Shown here piece by piece: positions 1 to 7,518 of a DNA stretch of 64,000 nucleotides (positions are counted from its first letter, which is position 1; each line of letters starts with the position of its first letter). Under the pieces are notes generated by a model, which had not been told where the DNA came from, ran no database searches, and worked only from the letters and a program-made list of their open reading frames with translations. The DNA is from an alpha proteobacterium AAP38. Lineage in GTDB: Bacteria > Pseudomonadota > Alphaproteobacteria > Azospirillales > Azospirillaceae. The position numbers and the translations under genes were made by a program. Location of the stretch: assembly GCA_001296005.1 (NCBI GenBank), contig LJHR01000025.1, positions 1-64,000 on the forward strand, written 5' to 3'.

Positions 1-530
1 CTCAGGGTCAACCCGTGCCGGATGCTCCTCCTGCCAATGCCGGCACAGCGCAGCCCCACAGCATGCTGGCCGCTGGCGCCAACACCGCGATGGATCCGGT
101 TGGCACGACGCCGGTGCCCGGTCCGGTCGCACCGCCTCAGGGCCAACACGTCCCGGCCTCTGCCCCTGACGGCGCCGGCGTGGCCAACACCACGACCGAT
201 GCGCCCACCGCAGTCCCCGTCGGGGTTACGTTGCCCCAAGGCGAGTTGCTGACGGGCCCTCCCCACCGCGACGCTGGTCCTGCATCGGGCCAAGCATCCT
301 CTTACCCGACCCGGCCAGTAGCCGCCTCGGGTCTACAAGATGAAAGAGATGGCGTCCGACACCTGGATGTCGATCAAACAGGTGACCAAAGTGGTGTGCC
401 CTTGCCAGATAATGCCCGCAGCATTCCAGGCCAAGCGCACCCCGCGCAGCCCCCCATAGCAATGCCAGAGGCTTCCACAGACGGGAGCCTGCGACCACGA
501 GTTCGACCACGGGGCGGGACATCTGATTGA
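1..530 (+). CDS. C-terminal part of an unknown Pro/Ala-rich protein, open at the left edge
   Basis: The frame is open from base 3 leftwards out of the window, so any real gene starts outside it; a GTG at 15 is only an internal codon. The visible 176 residues are rich in Pro, Ala, Gly and Thr, with no fold or motif I recognise, as in disordered tails. From about base 280 the composition changes and the frame may no longer be coding. I cannot assign a function, and a chance open frame in G+C-rich DNA is possible. Confidence 0.3.
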   Translation, partial: QGQPVPDAPPANAGTAQPHSMLAAGANTAMDPVGTTPVPGPVAPPQGQHVPASAPDGAGVANTTTDAPTAVPVGVTLPQGELLTGPPHRDAGPASGQASSYPTRPVAASGLQDERDGVRHLDVDQTGDQSGVPLPDNARSIPGQAHPAQPPIAMPEASTDGSLRPRVRPRGGTSD

Positions 531-632
531 CCATCGTGAAGGTCACATGATATGTTATCTGATTGATATATGATGGTTGTTTTCGCGCTATCGCGCGATT
601 GTTGCAATTGCTGACTGACGAGAGGTAGGCAC

Positions 633-845
633 ATGGGCGCGTGGGAACCAATCATCGGTCTGGTCGTTCTGTTGGCGATCATAGTCGCTTTTTTTGCTGT
701 CGCGTCACGCGCGACGCGACGTAGCGTTGGCAGCGATGGCGGACAAATGCCTATTTCCAACGCGCCGCTGGACCCGAGCAACTTTGGTCCAACGAGTATC
801 AGGTTCACCAGTCCGGGGCTGGCGCAGAAGTTGGGCATGCGCTGA
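633..845 (+). CDS. Small single-span membrane protein, unknown
   Basis: This 70-residue product has one clear hydrophobic helix at residues 6-25 (IIGLVVLLAIIVAFFAVA), followed by a basic patch (SRATRRS) and a polar tail. The pattern fits an inner-membrane protein with its tail in the cytoplasm. An AGAGG-type ribosome site lies about 8 bases before the ATG, and the upstream 100 bases are AT-rich and promoter-like. No family is recognised. It sits between a dubious frame and an insertion-sequence remnant, so it may be a stranded passenger gene. Confidence 0.5.
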   Translation: MGAWEPIIGLVVLLAIIVAFFAVASRATRRSVGSDGGQMPISNAPLDPSNFGPTSIRFTSPGLAQKLGMR

Positions 846-891
846 AAGGCCATCTCCAACACTAAGCGGAGAATATTGTTTCAACCGGATT

Positions 892-931
892 GAACTGTCT
901 GTGTTCTGAGCAAGATAGAACTGTCAGTGTT
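892..931. repeat. Two 14-bp direct repeats at the end of the ISNCY remnant
   Basis: GAACTGTCTGTGTT (892-905) and GAACTGTCAGTGTT (918-931) are 26 bp apart, just outside the 3' end of the transposase fragment. Repeated transposase-binding sites at the termini fit this insertion-sequence group. The spacing and position suggest this is the surviving right end of the element; the other end is missing. Confidence 0.5.
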
Positions 932-1757
932 GGGGCGGGCCGGGTAACGGAGCCGTAGGTGCAGTGGACCGGGTCGCCCCAACACTTGCCGGTTTTGCCT
1001 TGGCCGCTGCATGTTTGTCAGCCGCCCCGGGCCGACCGGGCGGCTTGCATCCCCGCTTTTTGTAGTGGTTGCGTTCGCTGATGCTCTTGACCGTCGGCGC
1101 CGGCATCGTATCCTGCATCTGCTTCACATAGGCCAGAACCTCCGACAGCCGCTTGTTCTCCACGATCTCGGCCTGCGTCACCAGCTGGTTCTTATCAAAG
1201 AACGAGTAGGGCAGGGACTGGCCCCGCCAGCGATACTCCAGCCGGCCATCGGCAAAGGCGTAACTGTCCACATACTGCCCCACCAGACCCCGCGTAACCG
1301 TGTCCTCGACCAGCATCACCCGCCGGCGTTCATAGGACAGCGTCAGTTGCTGCCCGACATACCGCCGCTCCCGTACACACAGGATGTCCCGCAGACGCTC
1401 ATCCGATGCCGTTAGCGGCCGGTGCATGTCTCCAGGCCCCGCCGGCTCCACCGCAAACCGCGCGTTGAACTGCGCCATGAAGCCCGGCAGGAACGCATTG
1501 CCGGCCTCCATGCCGTCGATGCCCGCCAGCCGCAGTTCCTTGACCAGCCCGTCCTGCAAAGTCCGGTTCGCCCGTTCCACCCGGCCCTTGGCCTGACTGG
1601 AATTCGCGCACAGAATCTCGACCCCCAGTTCCGCCAGCGCCCGCCCGAACTGCGTCATCCCCTGGCCACCCTTGGCCTCCTTGCGCGCGACCCGGAAAAC
1701 CGTGTGCTTGTCCGAATGAAAGGCCAGCGGCCGTCCATGCCGCCGCAGATAGGGGTG
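924..1757 (-). pseudogene. ISNCY-family transposase, 5'-truncated
   Basis: The frame encodes the C-terminal half of an rve-type (RNase H fold) transposase. It shows the motif run HPYLRRHGRPLAFHSDKHTV, then GMTQFGRALAELGVEILCA and SQAKGRVERANRTLQD; the last carries the catalytic Glu of the DDE triad in its usual context. It ends in a basic Pro/Ala-rich tail. The upstream end stops exactly where the 1754-1959 repeat element begins, and a stop codon follows within that element, so the N-terminal DNA-binding part and the first Asp are missing. It cannot be functional. Confidence 0.85.
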
Positions 1758-1959
1758 CCGACACGAAAATGCATTTTACGTACCGCTCGTGAGAACGAAT
1801 AATGAACTATGTTGCGAGAATGGAAATAGGCCGTCGCAGTGGGCGCAATCCGTTTTCCGGTAGTGGATCAGCCCCCCAAACATAGTCACCTGTGAGACCG
1901 ATATGTTCCCAGCCAAGTGGAGCGACATGGCGGATCAGTTCCGACTTCGTGTCGGTGCC
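1754..1959. mobile_element. MITE-like element with GCCGACACGAA-type inverted ends
   Basis: The left end GTGCCGACACGAAAATGC (1755-1772) and the right end, read inward as GGCACCGACACGAAG (1959-1945), are inverted copies about 205 bp apart. The left 40 bp also match the ends of the elements at 9169-9336 and 14127-14295, including a shared TACCGCTCGTGAGAAC stretch. There is no transposase inside, so movement in trans would be needed. Its left edge coincides with truncation of the transposase to its left. Confidence 0.55.
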
Positions 1960-1968
1960 ATTGGGGGT

Positions 1969-2164
1969 CACAACATAGAAGGGGCGAAAAGCCACGCTAA
2001 GCAGACAAATGGAGAACAAACAGTTTCTTTTCTTTTTGATTTCATGGCTTGGAGATTGGCGCTCAATGCAGGATCCCGCCCAACTTTGCAACAGAGCCCC
2101 CCGTCGCGGTGGTGGGCAAGTCTGCTCGTGGCTAGTGGGCACGCCGGACCGGTATTGGTGTTGG
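1969..2164. repeat. Solitary B-type element end plus AT-rich filler without a gene
   Basis: CACAACATAGAAGGGGCG at 1969-1986 and the following 24 bases match the B end of the 168-bp element at 14127 (about 85 percent by eye), then similarity stops. It touches the previous element, suggesting nested insertions or a deletion product. No convincing coding frame is visible in the rest of this stretch. Confidence 0.5.
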
Positions 2165-2812
2165 TCACTCCCCGCCTGTGTCGAAGCGGACGATATGGCG
2201 CAGCATGGCACCATCCCTGGTAAGCCAAGTCAGCGACACACCGCCATTGTCGATGGGAACGCTTAAGGAGCCGGCGCACCATCCGGTTGGATCCGCGGCG
2301 ATAAGCGCAGGCTGTGTCGCGAATATCGAATCTGGTCGGATCAACATGTGCACCACATCCGGGATGCGGAAATGGACTCTAGCCATCTGCCCCCAGTGTC
2401 CAGATACATGCGCGGCGCAATCGATGGTCCCGGGATCAGCAGCCCGAACCTGACCATCGGCGTGTTGAAACCGATTCCAAATTGTATCAATCGCAGCCGT
2501 TAAGGGTAGTGACTGAACCATCAGCCGGATGAGTGGCGTGGGTTGCGCTACCAACGCACCACTTGCCAAACCCTGGGCGAGCACATTGGGCCATGCGCTG
2601 CGGAGTCGCTCAACCATGTCGTCGCGGTCGTGGTCGCCCAGCAAAGCGATGGCGCGCAGGTCGTGATCTGACGGTAGCATCTCCCGGTTCACCCCGGCCC
2701 GGATCAAGACCTCCCGACGCTGTCGCAGCCGCGGCAATACTTGGTGCGCGGCCGCCAGGAGATGCTCAATCCGCGGCGATGTGAGGTCAAGGTGGGGCAC
2801 TGTAGCGGTCAT
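2165..2812 (-). CDS. Hypothetical protein downstream of a DUF4407 gene
   Basis: This is a 215-residue soluble protein with an N-terminal helical, Arg-rich segment (residues 1-60) and a mixed C-terminal part containing DPTGWCAGSLSVPIDNGG. I recognise no family. Its ATG overlaps the stop of the upstream membrane gene in an ATGA junction (2809-2812), so translation is coupled and the two products probably work together. Since the upstream gene is 5'-truncated, expression of this pair is uncertain. Confidence 0.6.
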   Translation of the reverse strand: MTATVPHLDLTSPRIEHLLAAAHQVLPRLRQRREVLIRAGVNREMLPSDHDLRAIALLGDHDRDDMVERLRSAWPNVLAQGLASGALVAQPTPLIRLMVQSLPLTAAIDTIWNRFQHADGQVRAADPGTIDCAAHVSGHWGQMARVHFRIPDVVHMLIRPDSIFATQPALIAADPTGWCAGSLSVPIDNGGVSLTWLTRDGAMLRHIVRFDTGGE

Positions 2813-3798
2813 TGCGCGGCTCCCAGATCATCCCCTACGACACGGAATTTTCCAGCCAGGTCGTTGGCCGGCAGCCCCTGGATTGTCACTTCCATCGGTG
2901 CAAAGCGCTGCCCGGCCGCCTTCCGCTTCCGGACACGCTCTCCCCCGAGGCGAGCGTTGAGAACCTCGACTTCAAGTTGATGGATTCGGACCCACTCTTG
3001 GCGGTTGGGCGAAGCACTTTGCGCCATAAAAATCAGCAGGTCGGGCAAAAAGCCGATCAAACCCCAAAACAAGAGGACCGGCCAGGAGCTCGGCTCAGTC
3101 CGCACAATCTCGAGCATGGCTGCCATCTGGCGCGAGGCGCCTTCAATCTTCTTTTCGACCTGGGCGTCGACCTGCTTACCAAGCTCCGTCATCCGGTCGC
3201 GTGCCGCCTCCAGGTTCGTGGCCGTATTACCTAACTGAGTGAGCTCCCGCCGCTTCGCCGCAATCTCGGCCAGCATCGCGTTCGCCGTGGTCTCGTGTCC
3301 GCTCGCCTTAGGTCCGCATGTCTTCACTCGGGTCTGGTTACCCGTGGTGGCACCGTCGCATTCCAGCTTCCACTCCATGCGCTCGTCGATCTCCTGCGTC
3401 GTGAGGTTGGAGATTGCGCGCTTCAGCTCGGCCTCCTTGTCCGCTGCCGCTGCCGCCCGGTTCAGATCTGCCGTCGCCTTGTCCCACTGCGCGGCGAAGA
3501 GGCCGCCGTCTGTGATCAGGGCTGCGTGATAAGTCTCTCCAGCCGTCGCGAGTTTCCTCTTGATGTCGTCTTTGAAGGTTGCGACTGCGGACAGCAAGAA
3601 TGCCAATACAATCACTAAGACCGAGAGTAAGCGTATCTTCCATCTCATTGCGCGAATTCCACCATCGATCACCCCTCTTGATTGAATCAGAAGGTGTTGA
3701 TCCATAGTCCCCAAGGCGACACCAGCGATGGCGCCCATGATCACCGCGCTCATAAGTTCATAGCCGAGCAAGTGGTTGGCGACATTGCTAACATGGGT
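2809..3798 (-). pseudogene. DUF4407-type membrane protein, N-terminus replaced by a repeat element
   Basis: The coherent sequence runs from SNVANHLLGYELM to the stop. It shows hydrophobic segments at SAVIMGAIAGVALGT, SVLVIVLAFLLSAV and PVLLFWGLIGFLPDLLIFM, separated by a long polar, coiled-coil-like region. This layout fits DUF4407 proteins (family from memory). Upstream of base 3798 the frame continues only through the inserted element to an ATG at 3882, which adds a spurious 28-30 residue leader. Family members normally have more N-terminal sequence, so this copy has probably lost its start and first membrane helix. A chimeric product from 3882 is possible but would lack a good ribosome site. 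Confidence 0.6.
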
Positions 3799-4029
3799 GC
3801 CGACACGAAAGTGCACACGGTGTCCGGTTCGATAGAACATTAGCCGAACGGTGGCGGATCGGCTCAAAGGACCTGTCCGCATAACGAAGATTTGCCAGCC
3901 TTGTTCAAACTGTCCGTCAACCGCGCTAAACGGCGGGAAAGCGGAGAAATTGATTTCCGGACGGGATTACGGACAGTCGTTCTTTCTGCGTTCGCAGGAA
4001 CCGGACAACGTGTGCACTTTCGTGTCCGG
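3799..4029. mobile_element. 231-bp MITE-like element with about 30-bp inverted ends
   Basis: The left arm (3799-3830, containing GACACGAAAGTGCACACG then TGTCCGGTTC) is repeated inverted at 3998-4029 with only one or two differences. The left interior (about 3840-3890) is also similar to the interior of the 14127-14295 element (CGAACGGTGGCGGATCGG, then TCCGCATAAC). There is no coding capacity. It separates two genes that are each missing their 5' ends, so it marks a rearrangement point. Confidence 0.7.
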
Positions 4030-4498
4030 ACCCCTCCAGGCCCACGTCGCCAACCCGCTGCTGCTCGTGGACGAGGTCGAGAAATCGGTGGCCAACTCTG
4101 TAAACGGGTCTGCCCAGAACACCCTGCTGTCAATGACCGAGCCGGGTACGGCACAAAGCTACCATGACGAAGGTCTCCGGGCCCGGGTCGACATCTCCCA
4201 TATCACCTGGGCGATGACGGCCAACGTCCTGTCGGCCGTGCCGAAGCCGCTGAAGAGCCGCCTTGCAGTCATCCGTGTCGACCGGCCCGGCCCCGCGTTC
4301 GCTGACCGGACCATCGATCTGGTCTTGGCGGGGATCGCCCGGGAGATGGGCGGCACCGTGGATATGCTGCCCGATCTGCCGCAGATGGTCTTGGACCAGG
4401 TTCGCAAGCATTTCGCCGGCGGTGCCGACCTCCGCCGGGTCAAGGCAGCGCTGCGAGCCGCCGTTTCGCTGCAAATGGACGCCGCAGTCCTGCACTGA
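4030..4498 (+). pseudogene. Lon-like AAA+ ATPase, N-terminal part missing
   Basis: Right after the element the frame encodes NPLLLVDEVEKS, a Walker B in the Lon context, then LLSMTEPGTAQSYHDEGL and WAMTANVLSAVPKPLKSRL (sensor-1 Asn and arginine-finger region), and an AAA lid. The Walker A half and all N-terminal sequence are absent, as is any Lon peptidase domain. It ends 23 bases before the next gene, with which it probably once formed an operon. As it stands it cannot bind ATP. Confidence 0.75.
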
Positions 4499-4521
4499 CG
4501 GCGCAACATGAGGAGGGAACC

Positions 4522-4902
4522 ATGGAACTGGCAAGTCTTTCGTCAGGCGAGAAACGCCGCCTTTCGCGCATTGTTCAAGCCGTCGGCGTTCGCAGCCCGG
4601 AGCAGCCGGACGCAAGGGAAGTCCTGGAGGTGATCGCTGCCGTTGACGCGGGCAGGGGCGGGGAGCTTTCGCTCATGCAGCGCAGCATTCTTTCCCGCAT
4701 CCTGCAGGACTCCGAACCGTACGACCTGCGCTTCTTCCTCGGCAGCGACGAGAGGACGGGCCTGTTCCTCGCAGCGACGGTGAGGCTGGAGCGGCACCTT
4801 AAGGTGGCGGCGTACCAAGCCGCCGCGCTACTGGAGTTCCACCCGGCCGACGTGTTCGCGATCAGGGACGGCAGGGATCCATGGATCGAGCCCTCGGAAT
4901 AG
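4522..4902 (+). CDS. Hypothetical protein following the AAA+ remnant
   Basis: This 126-residue soluble, mostly helical and acidic protein starts MELASLSSGEKRRLSR. GAGGAGGG lies 5-6 bases before the ATG, an excellent ribosome site. It contains no motif I recognise. Its placement 23 bp after the Lon-like ATPase suggests it was that protein's partner, perhaps an adaptor; this is inference from position only. With the upstream gene broken, its promoter may be lost. Confidence 0.6.
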   Translation: MELASLSSGEKRRLSRIVQAVGVRSPEQPDAREVLEVIAAVDAGRGGELSLMQRSILSRILQDSEPYDLRFFLGSDERTGLFLAATVRLERHLKVAAYQAAALLEFHPADVFAIRDGRDPWIEPSE

Positions 4903-4950
4903 GATGGGGGCTGGGAGTACGGGGGGAAGGGGACGACCGTCGTCCGTGCC

Positions 4951-5202
4951 ATCAACTACCCGTCAACTACCGTAACAGGTTGTTTGGAAACACGAATGCG
5001 GTGACGGGCGTGCCGAGCGATTCCTCGCCGTCAACTATCCTGGTCTCCAAGGGGCAGCCTCAGCGACCTGGTGTGCCGTGGCTTTGCCTGTCGCGCCCCG
5101 CCAGCCCTGCCTGTCTGACCTGGCGGTAGGATTGGGACTCTTCGGCGGACCAGGGTGGGGCCTGGGCGCGACCAGATTCAATCAACTACCCATCAACTAC
5201 GG
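4951..5202. repeat. Tandem 11-bp repeats (ATCAACTACCC type) in a 450-bp non-coding gap
   Basis: ATCAACTACCC-GTCAACTACCG lies at 4951-4972, a single GTCAACTATCC at 5030-5040, and ATCAACTACCC-ATCAACTACGG at 5181-5202; the double copies are followed by GTAAC. The 11-bp period equals about one helical turn, as in binding sites for a dimeric or cooperative DNA-binding protein. The same doublet returns at 7428. I see no gene in 4903-5353. Confidence 0.6.
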
Positions 5203-5353
5203 TAACTCCCTGCCATTGCTGGCATATTGTCGCTCTTTCTCCTTTCGCCGTGGCCTTCCATCAACAAAACCGGGTCCGGGACAGCTTCCTGCCAGGCTGG
5301 CCGCCGTCCCTGTCCAAGCTGTGGAGACGTTGCCGCCGCGACCAGGGGACCCG

Positions 5354-6175
5354 TCAATCAGGGGCGCGCGGCTCCTGCCTGCACTTCCGGCAAAAGGCAT
5401 CGGGGTAGTGGCGGACAGCAAAGTTGACGAGCGGATCCCGGACCAGTTCGGGATGGCGGTGGCCAGTCACCCACGCCGGCGGTAAGTCGGCGCGCAGCAT
5501 GAACGTGAAAACCGTCACCGGGACGTCTACGGGCCGGTTGACCTTGATGCGGGTCCATTCCTGGAGCAGCGCCTCCGCAAGCTCCCGCCTGTCGTACTCG
5601 CTCGCTGCTGACAGCGGCAGCCTCACCTTTACCAGCGTGGGTGTTCCCCGACCGCGCAGTTCCTCACATGGGCCGAGGACGCCTACGACCCATTCGCTCC
5701 CGTAGATCAAGTAGTGCCCAGCCTTCTCAACGAGTGCCCGGTCATCCAGGGCGACGTAAAGGCGGCCGGCATCGCCGTTTCTGTAGGGGTTCCGCGCTAT
5801 GCGCTGCTCGATCTCCGGCCTGAACCTCGCGAACGCGTCCTCCTCCCGGACCATCCGCCGCACTTCTTCCTCCAGCCTGTCGGGGTCGTTCCTAAGGAGG
5901 CCGAGCCGGAGATACGTACCGGCGTCGGCCGTCAGGCAGCCGTGGTGCGTCTCGACGAACGCCAGTTTCAGGGCGCTGCCAAGTCGGGTGGTAACTTCCT
6001 CGACATCTATCCTGAATGCTTGCTGGGCTATGCGGGTGCGCCAGTCTGGATCGTCCCAGTGAAGCTTCTTGTACCCAAGGGCTTTCAGATGGCGGATGCC
6101 TCGGTCGTTGAGATACGGGCGGGCCCACCGCGATACTGCCGGCACCCAGGTCTCCGGGTCCTTCCAGTTGATCAC
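5354..6175 (-). CDS. Hypothetical 273-aa protein, divergent to a PIN-like gene
   Basis: I place the start at the GTG at 6175 (VINWKDPETWVPAVSR), with GGAAAGG about 5 bases upstream; the open frame extends further but there only shadows the opposite gene. The product is Arg- and Glu-rich, with a helical N-terminal half (RMVREEDAFARFRPEIEQRI) and a C-terminal part VNRPVDVPVTVFTFMLRAD that looks like a beta core. It ends in a short Cys pair (CRKC). No family is recognised. It is transcribed away from the gene at 6294 across a spacer of about 120 bp, flanked by the 11-bp repeats. Confidence 0.6.
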   Translation of the reverse strand: MINWKDPETWVPAVSRWARPYLNDRGIRHLKALGYKKLHWDDPDWRTRIAQQAFRIDVEEVTTRLGSALKLAFVETHHGCLTADAGTYLRLGLLRNDPDRLEEEVRRMVREEDAFARFRPEIEQRIARNPYRNGDAGRLYVALDDRALVEKAGHYLIYGSEWVVGVLGPCEELRGRGTPTLVKVRLPLSAASEYDRRELAEALLQEWTRIKVNRPVDVPVTVFTFMLRADLPPAWVTGHRHPELVRDPLVNFAVRHYPDAFCRKCRQEPRAPD

Positions 6176-6293
6176 CCGCCCTTTCCATGACGCTCCGGAT
6201 CCCACGCTCCCTCCCGCGCGACGACATACCGATGGCATATTATCCTGGAACCAATTCGCCGTCAGCGCCGACGCACCGACTGGGAAGCGAAGC

Positions 6294-7415
6294 GTGCAGA
6301 TCCTGAAGCCGACCATAATCGCGCCCGATAGCTCGCACTGGGCGAAATGGGCCGACGCGACGCATGCCGCGGACGCTGTCAGGAGAGGGGAGGCGTGGAC
6401 GCTGCATTTGCGTCTGATTGAACGCGGGCGGATCCCGCTGCTGACCTGGCACCACCTGGTGGAGTTGCTCGGGGTGGAGGACGGTCGGACCGCCGAGAGG
6501 CGCATCGCCTTCCTCCAGTCGCTTCCTATGGTCGCCTGGTTCAGCCTCGGCGGGGAAGGGCTTGCGACCATCGCCCAGGTGCTGGCCGCCGAAGCCATGG
6601 CCGCGTGCGAGGGCCATGCGGACCTGATGTCCATCCGCGACAGGACAAGGCAGCTCCTCATGCAGACCGGGCCCGGCCACTGCGCCATTGGCGGCGACGC
6701 GCTATTCTGGAGGGAAGCGAGCCCGTTGTTCCGGGCCAGGAAGTGGCATTCGGACCTCGTTGCCGCGCTGGCACCCCTCAACGTCTTCGACGAGAACAGG
6801 ACCATAGGTGAGCTTTCCCGGCTTGGGTTCTCGTCGCCTGAGGCGAAGAAGGACATGCTCGCCAGGATCAGGCTGAACGTCCTCAGGCAGGCAACGATCG
6901 GCATCGGCGGGGATGCCGCGCGGGCTGAGGCGCTCGCCGACCAGTTCATGGAGCGGGTAGCCGACGGCTTGGCCAAGTCCACGCCTACGGCGCGCGAGTT
7001 CCTGGTCATGAAGCTGGTGGAGCAGGGAGTCGACGAGGAGGAGATCCGCGACGACTGCGTCCTCGCCGACTTGAGCCGTCTGGGGGTTTTCAGGAGCCAG
7101 CTGCGCGAGGTGGCGCCCTATACCGGCCGCTCGTTCGAGGAGCTTAAGCGCGTCCCGATGGAGATGCTGCCGACGCGGGTCGTGAACCACACCCTGCTCG
7201 CACACGGCCAGCCGCGGGAGAGGCGGCCCGGCAGCGACCTCAACGACCGCTACCTCGGCACGTTTGCCGCCTACTGCGACGTCCTATACGTGGACAAGCG
7301 GACGGCCGAGGATTTCCGCCGCGCAATCCGGAAGGAACCCAGGCTGGCCGGGTTGATCGGCGAGATCGCGACGGCTCCCGACTTCGATGCGCTGCTAGGC
7401 AAGTGTGAGGGCTGA
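6294..7415 (+). CDS. Hypothetical protein with PIN-like features
   Basis: The chosen start is the GTG at 6294 (VQILKPTIIAPDSSHWAKWA), with GGGAAG about 6 bases before it; in-frame codons further upstream overlap the divergent gene. The 373-residue product has an early Asp in a hydrophobic strand (IIAPDSSHW) and a late YCDVLYVDKRTAEDF segment. That arrangement resembles PIN-domain nucleases (first acid, then D-x-L-x-x-D-K near the end), but I cannot confirm the full acid set. The middle is helical. If it is a PIN nuclease, the divergent gene at 5354 could be its partner; this is inference. Confidence 0.55.
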   Translation: MQILKPTIIAPDSSHWAKWADATHAADAVRRGEAWTLHLRLIERGRIPLLTWHHLVELLGVEDGRTAERRIAFLQSLPMVAWFSLGGEGLATIAQVLAAEAMAACEGHADLMSIRDRTRQLLMQTGPGHCAIGGDALFWREASPLFRARKWHSDLVAALAPLNVFDENRTIGELSRLGFSSPEAKKDMLARIRLNVLRQATIGIGGDAARAEALADQFMERVADGLAKSTPTAREFLVMKLVEQGVDEEEIRDDCVLADLSRLGVFRSQLREVAPYTGRSFEELKRVPMEMLPTRVVNHTLLAHGQPRERRPGSDLNDRYLGTFAAYCDVLYVDKRTAEDFRRAIRKEPRLAGLIGEIATAPDFDALLGKCEG

Positions 7416-7427
7416 CAGCGGCCCTCC

Positions 7428-7517
7428 ATCAACTACCCATCAACTACCGTATCTATTTGTTTCCATGGAGAGTTTTCTCCTCCCCACTGCCCTGTCGGCA
7501 TTTCCAATCAACTACCC
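7428..7517. repeat. Further copies of the 11-bp tandem repeat
   Basis: ATCAACTACCC-ATCAACTACCG lies at 7428-7449 and a single ATCAACTACCC with a degenerate second unit at 7507-7517. They fill the gap between two convergent genes, so they are unlikely to be ordinary promoter operators here. With the copies at 4951-5202 they bracket the two genes at 5354-7415. Confidence 0.55.
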
Positions 7518-7518
7518 G

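Noticed and set aside
1807-2214. 135-codon minus frame across the repeat element
   Set aside because: It reads through the MITE-like element and lone B end and has no recognisable protein features.
4951-5202. CRISPR array
   Set aside because: Repeats are 11 bp, adjacent rather than spaced by unique spacers, and there are no cas genes.
6176-7009. Long minus-strand extension of the 5354-6175 frame
   Set aside because: It is antisense to the better-supported plus gene, has a Ser/Arg-rich shadow composition, and a GTG with a ribosome site exists at 6175.
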